This document shows positions 42,357 through 50,020 of a stretch of DNA of 64,000 bases, one piece after another. The DNA comes from Albirhodobacter sp042466415 (GTDB taxonomy: Bacteria; Pseudomonadota; Alphaproteobacteria; Rhodobacterales; Rhodobacteraceae): NCBI RefSeq assembly GCF_042466415.1, contig NZ_JAXHCH010000002.1, positions 2,728,001-2,792,000 on the forward strand, read 5' to 3'. The notes under the pieces were generated by a model. The model was not told the origin of the DNA, searched no databases, and saw only the letters and a list, made by a program, of their open reading frames with translations. How positions within the stretch are numbered: the stretch's first letter is position 1; each line of letters opens with the position of its first letter. Both the position numbers and the translations under genes were made by a program.

Positions 42357-42386
42357 AAGGGCCGGAGAGTACTCTCCGGCCCTTTT
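42357..42386. terminator. Palindromic terminator between the PaaG-like gene and tal
   Basis: A perfect 14-bp inverted repeat AAGGGCCGGAGAGT/ACTCTCCGGCCCTT with no spacer (the central AGTACT forms the loop), then TT. It serves both convergent genes. Confidence 0.87.
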
Positions 42387-42409
42387 AAGTTGAACGGCGC
42401 GATAAGCGA

Positions 42410-43339
42410 TCAGCGCGCAGCTTCGATCATCGCGTAGAGTTTCATCGTGTCTTTGTTGAAGTTACGGATACCTTCTGCGACTTTCTCGGTCGCCATAGGG
42501 TCCTCGTTCATCATCCAACGGAAATCGGCCTCATCCATCGGAATAGCCGCCATACCCGTGGCCTTATCGGCCGAGAGGCACACTGGCAGATCGCCCGTCG
42601 CGGCTTGCAACTCATTTAGCAAGTCCGGCGAAATCGTCAGACGGTCGCAACCCGCAAGCGCTTCAATCTGCCCGATGTTGCGGAACGACGCGCCCATGAC
42701 GATCGTGTTGATGCCGTTGGATTTGTAATAGTCGTAGATCTTACGCACCGACAGCACGCCCGGATCTGTTTCTTGGGTGTAGCCATCGACGCCCTCGGCC
42801 TTTTTATACCAATCGGTGATGCGGCCAACGAAGGGCGAAATCAAGAACACGCCCGCATTGGCGCAGGCCACGGCTTGCGCGAGCGAGAAGATCAGCGTGA
42901 GATTGCAATTGATGCCTTCGGCTTCCAAAATCCGGCCTGCCTCGATACCTTCCCATGTGGCGGCGAGTTTGATGAGGATGCGATCTTTCGAGATCCCGCG
43001 AGCCTCGTACGCCGCGATGATTTGGCGCGCTTTCGCAACAGAGGCTTGCGTGTCGAACGACAGGCGCGCATCGACTTCGGTCGACACACGGCCGGGCACC
43101 AGTTTCGAAAGCTCTGCGCCGACAGTGACTGTCAGGTCATCTGCAATCGCCATCGTATCGCCGCCCTTCGCGACAGCCGCATCGAAATGCGCCTTGAACG
43201 CATCGGACTGTACCGCTTTGAGAACGATCGAAGGGTTGGTCGTGCAATCTTCCGGCGTCAGGGCTGCGACGGCATCAATATCACCGGTATCAGCGACGAC
43301 GATGGAAAGCTTGCGGAGTTGTTCGAGTTTGGTGGTCAT
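42410..43339 (-). CDS. tal: Transaldolase (TalB type)
   Basis: A 309-aa pentose-phosphate enzyme transferring a dihydroxyacetone unit between sedoheptulose-7-P and glyceraldehyde-3-P. Asp17 (VVADTGD), the TTNPSI signature, Glu/Asn residues and the Schiff-base Lys124 (RILIKLAATWEG) are present, as is the SPFVGRITDWYKK phosphate-binding stretch. Length fits the classical TalB class rather than the short fructose-6-P aldolase-like class. It is monocistronic, with the terminator above downstream. Confidence 0.96.
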   Translation of the reverse strand: MTTKLEQLRKLSIVVADTGDIDAVAALTPEDCTTNPSIVLKAVQSDAFKAHFDAAVAKGGDTMAIADDLTVTVGAELSKLVPGRVSTEVDARLSFDTQASVAKARQIIAAYEARGISKDRILIKLAATWEGIEAGRILEAEGINCNLTLIFSLAQAVACANAGVFLISPFVGRITDWYKKAEGVDGYTQETDPGVLSVRKIYDYYKSNGINTIVMGASFRNIGQIEALAGCDRLTISPDLLNELQAATGDLPVCLSADKATGMAAIPMDEADFRWMMNEDPMATEKVAEGIRNFNKDTMKLYAMIEAAR

Positions 43340-43444
43340 GGTCGATCCTCAAGGCTGTGTCCGATGGACTCGGGGTCATGTGGGGTCATCTCTCCTATGC
43401 GGCACGGCACGCAGCGGGTCAACATGAAGGGATGTTTTGCGGTG

Positions 43445-44494
43445 TTATCCGTCACAGATCGTTTGGAGAGCGATCCAATCGGAATCCTCCAAAACGGGTT
43501 CCGGCGCGGGCGCACCTTTGAAGGGATCGGCCTCGATCAACGATAAAACGCTCTCTCCCGTCGGGTCGATCGAATAAGCGTAAGGCGTGGACGACACACC
43601 GACTTTGGCGAATTCCGCGAGCAGCGCTTCTAGGCGAACGGCGTCCAGTTTAGGTGTGTGATTGTCCATGCCGCGCAGAAGGAATTCCCCGTAGCCGCGC
43701 AACGAATCCGGCGGGACTTCCCCCGTGGTCAAAAGATCGAACGCGGCGCCAAATCCCGCCCAGTCGAGCAAGCTGACGAGCGGGTCTTGTTTTTCGGCCT
43801 CAAGCTCGGCGGTGATAATATGCCCCGCGACAACCTCCGGCGTGTCTTGCGTGACGAGCAATGGCAAGCCCACCGCGACGACCCGCCCCGGAAGGCGGCG
43901 CACGCCGTTTAACGCTTCGGGCAGGATCGAGATCTCGTCTGCGCCCTTCAACCGCTCTGCAAGACGGGCAAGGGCGGCGTCGCCTTGCACGCTATGACAC
44001 GGCGTGCCCGTCAGGGTCGTCAGATCCGCGAGCGCTGCGTGGCCGAGCTCAATGCGGTTCGCGAAGGGGGCGACATCCGCGACATGGCGGGTGGTCGCAC
44101 CGGGCAACCACAAAATCGCGAACAGTGCAAAAACCCCTGCCGTCCCCATCCCGATACGCGTGCGGAGGCGCCCGGGGTGGGGGCGGCGGCTTTCGATCTT
44201 TGCTTGAACCTTCTCGATCGCGCCGATCATCGTCGTATCGTCGATCTCGAGTTCCTCATCCTGATCTGCCCCGTCTTCGGGTTTTGAGGGCGCAAATCGT
44301 GCGGGGATCTGGTTGGGGTTCAGGCGGGTGAGGGCGGGCAACGACCAGTGCGTCAAAGCACGGGCGGACCGTTCGTCAGAGATGACGATCGTGGCCTCAC
44401 CAAAGGACACGATGACATCACGGCGCTGCGTCTTGGCGTTCTCGCGCCAGACGCCCGAACATTCGAGCCTTTGAAATTCGGGAAGCGCGGTCAT
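43445..44494 (-). CDS. Membrane-anchored protein of unknown function
   Basis: A 349-aa protein I do not recognise by family name. The N-terminal ~110 residues are soluble and presumably cytosolic (FQRLECSGVWRENAKTQRRD, VIVSFGEATIVISDERSARA), followed by an acidic stretch (DGADQDEELEIDD). One membrane helix spans about residues 115-131 (MGTAGVFALFAILWLPG). The C-terminal ~215 residues would be periplasmic and include HSVQGDAALARLAERLKGAD and GRVVAVGLPLLVTQD. Two Cys (TPCHSV and ICDG) might pair. It has a single-pass bitopic layout like envelope-sensing or assembly proteins, but no enzyme motif is visible. Confidence 0.75.
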   Translation of the reverse strand: MTALPEFQRLECSGVWRENAKTQRRDVIVSFGEATIVISDERSARALTHWSLPALTRLNPNQIPARFAPSKPEDGADQDEELEIDDTTMIGAIEKVQAKIESRRPHPGRLRTRIGMGTAGVFALFAILWLPGATTRHVADVAPFANRIELGHAALADLTTLTGTPCHSVQGDAALARLAERLKGADEISILPEALNGVRRLPGRVVAVGLPLLVTQDTPEVVAGHIITAELEAEKQDPLVSLLDWAGFGAAFDLLTTGEVPPDSLRGYGEFLLRGMDNHTPKLDAVRLEALLAEFAKVGVSSTPYAYSIDPTGESVLSLIEADPFKGAPAPEPVLEDSDWIALQTICDG

Positions 44495-44690
44495 GTGCCT
44501 GTATAGGTATCCTGGTCGTCGGGGGCCGTTTCGGCTTTTATAGCGTTTCCATCACGATAGCGCACGTAGCGTTGGGGTCAACTCGCGGATACGGGGAAGA
44601 CGGGGCGGGGAGACGAATTCCGGCGGACGCCCGCCCGCGCGCCCGTAAGGGATAGCTTCTCACAGTCCCCGAATGAAGTTAGGATAAGGA

Positions 44691-45335
44691 ATGATTATCT
44701 CGCGCGGTCGCCGCTACATCTTCGTGCATATTCCCAAAACGGGCGGCACCGCTTTAAGCCTCGCGCTTGAGGCGCGAGCGATGGCGGATGATATCTTGAT
44801 CGGTGACACGCCAAAGGCAAAACGGCGTCGCGGGCGGCTGAAAAACCTGACGGCGCAGGGGCGGATCTGGAAGCATTCAACCCTTTCCGATGTCATTGGG
44901 CTGATTACCCCGCAGGAAGCCGAGAGCTTCTTTACCTTCACGCTTGTGCGTAACCCTTGGGACCGGATGGTGAGCTACTATCATTGGCTCCAAGCGCAGA
45001 GTTTCGATCATCCCGCCGTGCATCTTGCGCAGGCGTCGAATTTTTCGGGCTTTTTAAACGCGGCGCATACGATCAGTTCGGTGCAGGCCGCGCCCTACGG
45101 CAGTTATCTGCGAATGAACGGGCGCGAGCACTGCTCCGCATTCTTGCGTCTTGAGCATCTCGCGGAGGATCTAGCGCCGGTGGAGGCGCATCTCGGTTTT
45201 GCATTGGGGCAGATCGCGCGGGTGAATGAAAGCGCGCGCGGGCGCGATTGGCGCGAATATTACACCGATGCAGATGCCGCATTGGTGCGGCGGATCTGCG
45301 GGCACGATATCGATCGGTTCGGATACGAGTTTTAG
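44691..45335 (+). CDS. Sulfotransferase family 2 domain protein
   Basis: A 214-aa PAPS-dependent sulfotransferase-like protein. The 5'-phosphosulfate-binding loop is FVHIPKTGGTAL (residues ~11-22) and the 3'-phosphate-binding region is LVRNPWDRMVSYYHWL (~85-100). Both are intact. In bacteria such enzymes sulfate surface polysaccharides or other acceptors; the acceptor here is unknown. It is a lone gene with its own leader between an unknown membrane protein and the fad operon, with TAAGGA near the start. Confidence 0.88.
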   Translation: MIISRGRRYIFVHIPKTGGTALSLALEARAMADDILIGDTPKAKRRRGRLKNLTAQGRIWKHSTLSDVIGLITPQEAESFFTFTLVRNPWDRMVSYYHWLQAQSFDHPAVHLAQASNFSGFLNAAHTISSVQAAPYGSYLRMNGREHCSAFLRLEHLAEDLAPVEAHLGFALGQIARVNESARGRDWREYYTDADAALVRRICGHDIDRFGYEF

Positions 45336-45360
45336 GCGCCGTGATGAGCCCATTGAGACG

Positions 45361-45391
45361 AAACAAAAAAGCCGGGCATGTTGCCCGGCTT
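45361..45391. terminator. Bidirectional terminator between the sulfotransferase gene and fadB
   Basis: A 10-bp stem AAGCCGGGCA/TGCCCGGCTT with a 3-base loop. On the minus strand it is followed by a T-tract (AAAAAA on plus), so it ends the gst-fadA-fadB operon; TTCT on the plus side makes it usable from the other direction. Confidence 0.86.
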
Positions 45392-45415
45392 TCTCGCGTT
45401 TTTAGGTAGGGTCTT

Positions 45416-47602
45416 TCACGCCGCGGCAGCTTTGCCCGTGCCGTAGCGGCCGTAGAAGCTCTCGCCCGTCGCTGCGAGATCGCGCAAAAGCTTCGGCGTG
45501 GTGAACCGCGCGCCGTAACGCGCCGTCAACCCGTCGCAGATTTCCACGGCCCGCGCCGCCCCGATGATATCGAGCCACGAGAATGGCCCGCCCGACCACG
45601 GCGCGAAGCCCCAGCCCAAGATCGCGCCGACATCGCCTTCGCGGATATCGGTGAGAACGCCGTCCTCAAACGCGCGGACGGCCTCCAACACTTGCGCCAT
45701 CAACAGGCGGTGCTGGGCCTCATGCAACTCTGGCTGGGTATCGGAGAGGGGGTATTGCGCCGCCAAACCATCCCAAAGCCCTTGGCGCTTGCCGCCCGCG
45801 TAGGTGTAGAACCCCGCATCCGCTTTCTTGCCCAGACGCCCTTGATCGGCCATCCAGAATACCACCTCGTCCACCGCACCATCCGGATAGGCATCGCCCA
45901 TCGCGGCCTTGGTCGCCTTGGCGATTTTCACGCCCAGATCAATCGAGGTTTCGTCAACCAGTTGCAGAGGCCCAAGCGGCATCCCGACGAGTTTCGCCGC
46001 GTTTTCCACAAGAACCGGGCTCACCCCTTCCGCCACCATCCGCATTCCCTCGTTGATGTAGGGGATGATGCAACGGTTGGCGTAGAAGAACCGCGCGTCA
46101 TTGACGACGATCGGCGTTTTGCGGATTTGGCGCACGAAATCGAGGGCCTTTGCGACGGCAACCTCGCCTGTCTCGCGGCCTTTAATGATCTCAACGAGGT
46201 TCATCTTATCGACCGGCGAGAAGAAGTGGATCCCGATGAAATTATTGGGGCGCGAGGACGCTTTCGCCAGATCGGAGATGGGTAGCGTCGAGGTGTTGGT
46301 TGCGAAGATCGCATCCGCCCCGATCACGGCCTCGGCCTGCGCGGTGACGCCTGCCTTGACTTTGGGGTCTTCGAACACGGCTTCCACGATCAAGTCGCAC
46401 CCTTCCAGCGCGCTATAATCCGTGGTCGCTGTGATCCGCGCGAGCACTTCATCTTTCTTCTCAGGCGTGACCTTTTTGCGTGAGATCCCCTTGTCGAGAA
46501 TGCCCGCCGCATGGGCTTTGCCACGATCCGCCGAGTCTTGCGCGGCGTCGATCAAGACGACTTCGATCCCTGCGTTGGCCGAGACATAGGCAATCCCTGC
46601 GCCCATCATGCCAGCGCCGAGAATACCAACCTTTTTCACCGTCTGATCGGCGACTTTCGGACGGTTCGCCCCCTTCTCCAACGCCTCTTTGTTGATGAAC
46701 AAAGACCGGATCATCGCCGTCGAGGAAGCGTTCAGCAAGACATTCGTAAACCAGCGCGCCTCAATTGAGAGGGCGGTATCAAAGGGCACCAACGCGCCTT
46801 CATAGACTGCGGACAGCAAAGCTTTGGCGGCGGGATAGACACCCATCGTCTTGCCGTGAACCATCGCCGATGCGCCGACGAAAGTCATAAATCCGGCCGG
46901 ATGATAGGGCGCGCCGCCGGGCATCTTAAAGCCCTTCGCATCCCACGGCTTAACAAGATCCGCATCCTTCGCGGCGAGAACCCACGCGCGCGCGGCGGCG
47001 ACAGGGTCGGCAACAACCTCGTCAATGATGCCTGCGGATTTCGCCGCAGCCGGGCTGGACAGCTTGCCTTCCAACAAGAAAGGCGCGGCCATCATTGCGC
47101 CCATTTTGCGCGCGAGTCGTGTCGTGCCGCCCGCTCCCGGGAAGATACCGACCATGATCTCCGGCAGACCGATTTTGGCCTTCGGGTTCTCGGCGGCGAA
47201 AATCCGGTGCGTCGCGAGGGGAAGCTCCAACCCGATGCCCAAGGCTGTGCCCGGAAGGGCCGCCGCGATCGGCTTGCCGCCTTTCAGCGTTTTCGGGTCC
47301 ATGCCGGCGCGTTCGATCTTGCGCAAGATGCCATGCATCCGCATGACGCCCTCATAAAGACCTTTTGCGCCGTCCTCATCGCGCATTTTCGCGATCACGT
47401 TGAGATCCATCCCGCCGGCAAAATCTTTCTTGCCCGACGTGATGACGATGCCCTTAACAGCCTCATCGGCCAAGGCTTTGTCGATCATGCTGTCGAGAAG
47501 GGCAAACCCCTCCAAGCTCATGACATTCATTGATTTGTTCGGCACATCCCAAGTGATTTGTGCCACGCCATCCGCGCCGAGGTCATAGGTGAAATCAGTC
47601 AT
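45416..47602 (-). CDS. fadB: Fatty-acid oxidation complex alpha subunit (enoyl-CoA hydratase / 3-hydroxyacyl-CoA dehydrogenase)
   Basis: A 728-aa two-part enzyme. The N-terminal crotonase domain (residues ~1-190) includes GKKDFAGGMDLNV and FPGAGGTTRLARKMG. After a linker, the 3-hydroxyacyl-CoA dehydrogenase has the NAD loop GILGAGMMGAGIAYVSANAG (~residue 325), FATNTSTLPISDLA and the HFFSPVDKMNLVEIIKG catalytic His region. ATG 47602 follows GAGGAGGACAAT; the frame extends 13 codons upstream without support. fadA lies 10 bases upstream and gst before it, so this is the last gene of the unit. Confidence 0.93.
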   Translation of the reverse strand: MTDFTYDLGADGVAQITWDVPNKSMNVMSLEGFALLDSMIDKALADEAVKGIVITSGKKDFAGGMDLNVIAKMRDEDGAKGLYEGVMRMHGILRKIERAGMDPKTLKGGKPIAAALPGTALGIGLELPLATHRIFAAENPKAKIGLPEIMVGIFPGAGGTTRLARKMGAMMAAPFLLEGKLSSPAAAKSAGIIDEVVADPVAAARAWVLAAKDADLVKPWDAKGFKMPGGAPYHPAGFMTFVGASAMVHGKTMGVYPAAKALLSAVYEGALVPFDTALSIEARWFTNVLLNASSTAMIRSLFINKEALEKGANRPKVADQTVKKVGILGAGMMGAGIAYVSANAGIEVVLIDAAQDSADRGKAHAAGILDKGISRKKVTPEKKDEVLARITATTDYSALEGCDLIVEAVFEDPKVKAGVTAQAEAVIGADAIFATNTSTLPISDLAKASSRPNNFIGIHFFSPVDKMNLVEIIKGRETGEVAVAKALDFVRQIRKTPIVVNDARFFYANRCIIPYINEGMRMVAEGVSPVLVENAAKLVGMPLGPLQLVDETSIDLGVKIAKATKAAMGDAYPDGAVDEVVFWMADQGRLGKKADAGFYTYAGGKRQGLWDGLAAQYPLSDTQPELHEAQHRLLMAQVLEAVRAFEDGVLTDIREGDVGAILGWGFAPWSGGPFSWLDIIGAARAVEICDGLTARYGARFTTPKLLRDLAATGESFYGRYGTGKAAAA

Positions 47603-47612
47603 ATTGTCCTCC

Positions 47613-48824
47613 TCAGACACGCTCGATGATGGTGGCCGCACCCATGCCGGATGCGATGCAAAGTGTAGCGAGGCCGGTGCTCAGATCGCGGCGTTCCAAC
47701 TCGTCGAGAAGCGTGCCGATGATCATCGCGCCCGTTGCGCCCAAGGGGTGTCCCATCGCGATGGAGCCGCCGTTGACGTTGACTTTATCGTGGGGGACGT
47801 CGAACGCCTGCATGAAGCGCAAAACGACCGATGCAAACGCCTCGTTGACCTCAAACAGGTCAATGTCATTGATGCTCATCCCGCTATCGCGCAGGATTTT
47901 CTCGGTGACCGGAACCGGACCAGTCAGCATGATCGTCGGATCGGTGCCGATTTTGGCGGTCGCGCGGATGCGGGCGCGGGGTTTGAGGCCGTGCGCGATA
48001 CCAAACTCTTTCGATCCGATCAGCAGCGCGGCCGCACCATCGACGATGCCCGACGAGTTCCCCGCGTGGTGGATGTGGTTTACCGCCGCGAGGTGCGGAT
48101 ATTTCAGCATCGCAACCTTATCGAAACCGGGCATCACCTCGCCCATGTCCTTAAACGCAGGTTTGAGGCCGGCGAGGCCCTCCGCAGTGGTTTCCGGGCG
48201 CATATATTCATCGCGGTCCAGAATCACGACGCCGTTTTGATCGATCACGGGCACGATGGATTTGGCAAAGCGGTTGTCGGCCCAAGCCTCGGCCGCGCGG
48301 CGCTGGGATTCCAGCGCGAACGCGTCGGCTTGCTCGCGGGTGAACCCGTATTCAGTCGCGATGATATCGGCCGAAATGCCCTGAGGGACGAAGTAAGTCT
48401 TCATCGCGAGCGACGGATCAACGGCAATCGCCGCCCCGTCCGACCCCATCGCAACGCGGCCCATCATTTCCACGCCACCTGCGATATAGGCTTGGCCCGC
48501 GCCGCCGCGAATTTGGTTGGCGGCAAGGTTCACCGCCTCCATGCCCGACGCGCAGAATCTGTTGATCGCGAGGCCGGGGATGCGCTCGTCCAGATCGGAC
48601 AGAAGCACGGCCGACCGCGCAAGGCATCCACCTTGCTCGCCCACTTGGGTGACGTTGCCCCAAATCACATCCTCAACCGCATGGCCTTCCAAACCGTTGC
48701 GCGCTTTCATCGCATTCAACAGACGCGCTGAGAGCGCAACGGAGGTCACCTCATGCAAGCTGCCATCCTTGCGACCTTTGCCGCGCGGTGTGCGGGCGGC
48801 GTCATAAATATATGCTTCGGTCAT
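47613..48824 (-). CDS. fadA: Acetyl-CoA C-acyltransferase (3-ketoacyl-CoA thiolase)
   Basis: A 403-aa thiolase. Nucleophilic Cys91 lies in NRFCASGMEAV; the His of GGSIAMGHPLGATGA and the second Cys in LCIASGMGAAT complete the active site. It cleaves 3-ketoacyl-CoA in the last step of beta-oxidation, using the product of the FadB protein encoded next. GAGGAGGATCT precedes the ATG. Gene order gst-fadA-fadB with 9-10 base gaps indicates one operon. Confidence 0.93.
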   Translation of the reverse strand: MTEAYIYDAARTPRGKGRKDGSLHEVTSVALSARLLNAMKARNGLEGHAVEDVIWGNVTQVGEQGGCLARSAVLLSDLDERIPGLAINRFCASGMEAVNLAANQIRGGAGQAYIAGGVEMMGRVAMGSDGAAIAVDPSLAMKTYFVPQGISADIIATEYGFTREQADAFALESQRRAAEAWADNRFAKSIVPVIDQNGVVILDRDEYMRPETTAEGLAGLKPAFKDMGEVMPGFDKVAMLKYPHLAAVNHIHHAGNSSGIVDGAAALLIGSKEFGIAHGLKPRARIRATAKIGTDPTIMLTGPVPVTEKILRDSGMSINDIDLFEVNEAFASVVLRFMQAFDVPHDKVNVNGGSIAMGHPLGATGAMIIGTLLDELERRDLSTGLATLCIASGMGAATIIERV

Positions 48825-48833
48825 AGATCCTCC

Positions 48834-49460
48834 TCAGGCCCGATCCGACGGATTGCCGGGCATCAAATCATAGGGGTGTTGCCAGCCGGGCAGGGCGCTG
48901 ATGCGATCCAGCCAAGCCGAAATATGGGGGTACTGCGTGCGGTCAAACCCGAAAGGTTCGGGATAGAAAAGGTAACCGCAGCAGGCAAAATCCGCGAGGG
49001 AAGGGGCATCGCCCACCATCCAGTCGCGGTGATCAAGATGGGTGTTCAACGTCTTGAGCGCGGTATCTACGCGGCCCGATAGCCACGCAATCGCCTCATT
49101 GGGGCGTTTGTCTTCGGGTAGGAAGTTTTTCAAAAACCGCAGGCCGCCTTGCTGGCCCGATCCTTTTTGCGCATCCCAGAACATCCAGCGCATCATCTCG
49201 TCTTCATCCGCCGCGAGGAATTTGCCGGTCTTGCGGGCAACATATAACTGGATCGCGCAGCTTTGCGTCAGGGTTTTGTCCCCGTCGACCAAGGCGGGCA
49301 CTTCACCCATCGGATTAATCGCGAGATATTCAGGGGTGCGCGCGCCACCGTTGAAAAAGTCGACGTAGACAGGCTCGAACGGATAACCGCTCAGCGCCAT
49401 CGTCAGCGCCGCTTTGTAAGCGTTGCCGCTTTCCCCAAAACAATAGAGTTTCGCCGTCAT
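48834..49460 (-). CDS. Glutathione S-transferase family protein
   Basis: A 208-aa GST. The thioredoxin-like N-terminal domain begins KLYCFGESGNAYKAALTMAL with a Ser (Ser8 or nearby) at the usual catalytic position, and EVPALVDGDKTLTQSCAIQ binds glutathione. The helical C-terminal domain contains MVGDAPSLADFACCGYLFYP. It is the first gene of the gst-fadA-fadB operon, so it may handle reactive acyl or enal by-products; this role is inference. GAGGAGGAAGTC precedes the ATG. Confidence 0.9.
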   Translation of the reverse strand: MTAKLYCFGESGNAYKAALTMALSGYPFEPVYVDFFNGGARTPEYLAINPMGEVPALVDGDKTLTQSCAIQLYVARKTGKFLAADEDEMMRWMFWDAQKGSGQQGGLRFLKNFLPEDKRPNEAIAWLSGRVDTALKTLNTHLDHRDWMVGDAPSLADFACCGYLFYPEPFGFDRTQYPHISAWLDRISALPGWQHPYDLMPGNPSDRA

Positions 49461-49561
49461 GACTTCCTCCTCAAGTCGATGCCCGCTCAGAGCTATGATG
49501 CCACAGGTTTACCCGCACGTAATCCCCCCGCCAGAGCTAAGCCGCCACGTCACTCGCTGAA

Positions 49562-49574
49562 TGACGGCACGTCA
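49562..49574. promoter_or_regulatory. Palindrome TGACG-N3-CGTCA upstream of gst-fadA-fadB
   Basis: A perfect 5-bp inverted repeat with a 3-base spacer, about 100 bases before the gst start. CACGTCAC occurs again about 20 bases away (49547-49554). The half-sites match the palindrome upstream of the merR gene at 52286-52299. MerR-type regulators of acyl-CoA catabolism such as LiuR use sites of similar ACGT-centred form. Confidence 0.45.
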
Positions 49575-49604
49575 CATCTCGAAGGCTCCGGCGGGCGAGC
49601 CCCG

Positions 49605-49817
49605 TCAGGCCTTGCGCGCGGTCAGTTCCGCTTTGAACAAACGCAGGCGGTGCGGGAATTTCTCTTCGTCCAGAACCGAATTGAAATGCTCGAACACAAA
49701 GGTCAGCGCCTCATCTGGTGAGAGGTCAGCGTCTTTCGCAAAGCTTTGCAGGCGGCGATACGCGTCGTTCGTCATCGCAACCGGAAATCGGCGGGTGAGG
49801 CGCAGGCGTTTGGGCAT
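49605..49817 (-). CDS. Small basic protein of unknown function
   Basis: A 70-aa protein (MPKRLRLTRRFPVAMTNDAY start) with a basic N-terminal strand-like segment and two predicted helices (RRLQSFAKDADLSPDEALTF, VFEHFNSVLDEEKFPHRLRL). The strand-helix-helix order and the phrase TNDAYRRLQSFAKDADLSPDEAL recall ribbon-helix-helix DNA-binding proteins, but this is not established. ATG 49817 follows AGGA at 9 bases; a longer frame to 49931 is less likely. It sits between the fad operon and the acyl-CoA dehydrogenase terminator, so it has its own promoter. Confidence 0.68.
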   Translation of the reverse strand: MPKRLRLTRRFPVAMTNDAYRRLQSFAKDADLSPDEALTFVFEHFNSVLDEEKFPHRLRLFKAELTARKA

Positions 49818-49969
49818 CTGTGTGATCCTGTCGTCGTATCCGGATAAGGGCGAAAGACTCGCCCAAGGAAACTCTAGCCCTGATTTTATCACGGCGCTAT
49901 CAACTTGCGGGCAAGAAATTTTGAATTTCAAAGGGTTGAATTTGTCGCACGGAGCACCGCGCGAAAATG

Positions 49970-49992
49970 AAAAAGGCGCGGTTTCCCGCGCC
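49970..49992 (-). terminator. Terminator of merR-acyl-CoA dehydrogenase operon
   Basis: On the minus strand a 7-bp stem GGCGCGG/CCGCGCC with loop of four is followed by TTTTT, about 30 bases after the dehydrogenase stop. Confidence 0.8.
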
Positions 49993-50020
49993 CTTTCTAG
50001 ATCATATCACATCGCGCAGA

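Noticed and set aside
44691..45335. Recent horizontal transfer of the sulfotransferase gene
   Set aside because: Base composition looks like its neighbours and no mobile-element remnant flanks it, so there is no sequence support.
47589..48731. 380-codon plus-strand frame opposite fadA
   Set aside because: Antisense shadow of the thiolase; composition rich in Arg, His and Asp with no family feature.
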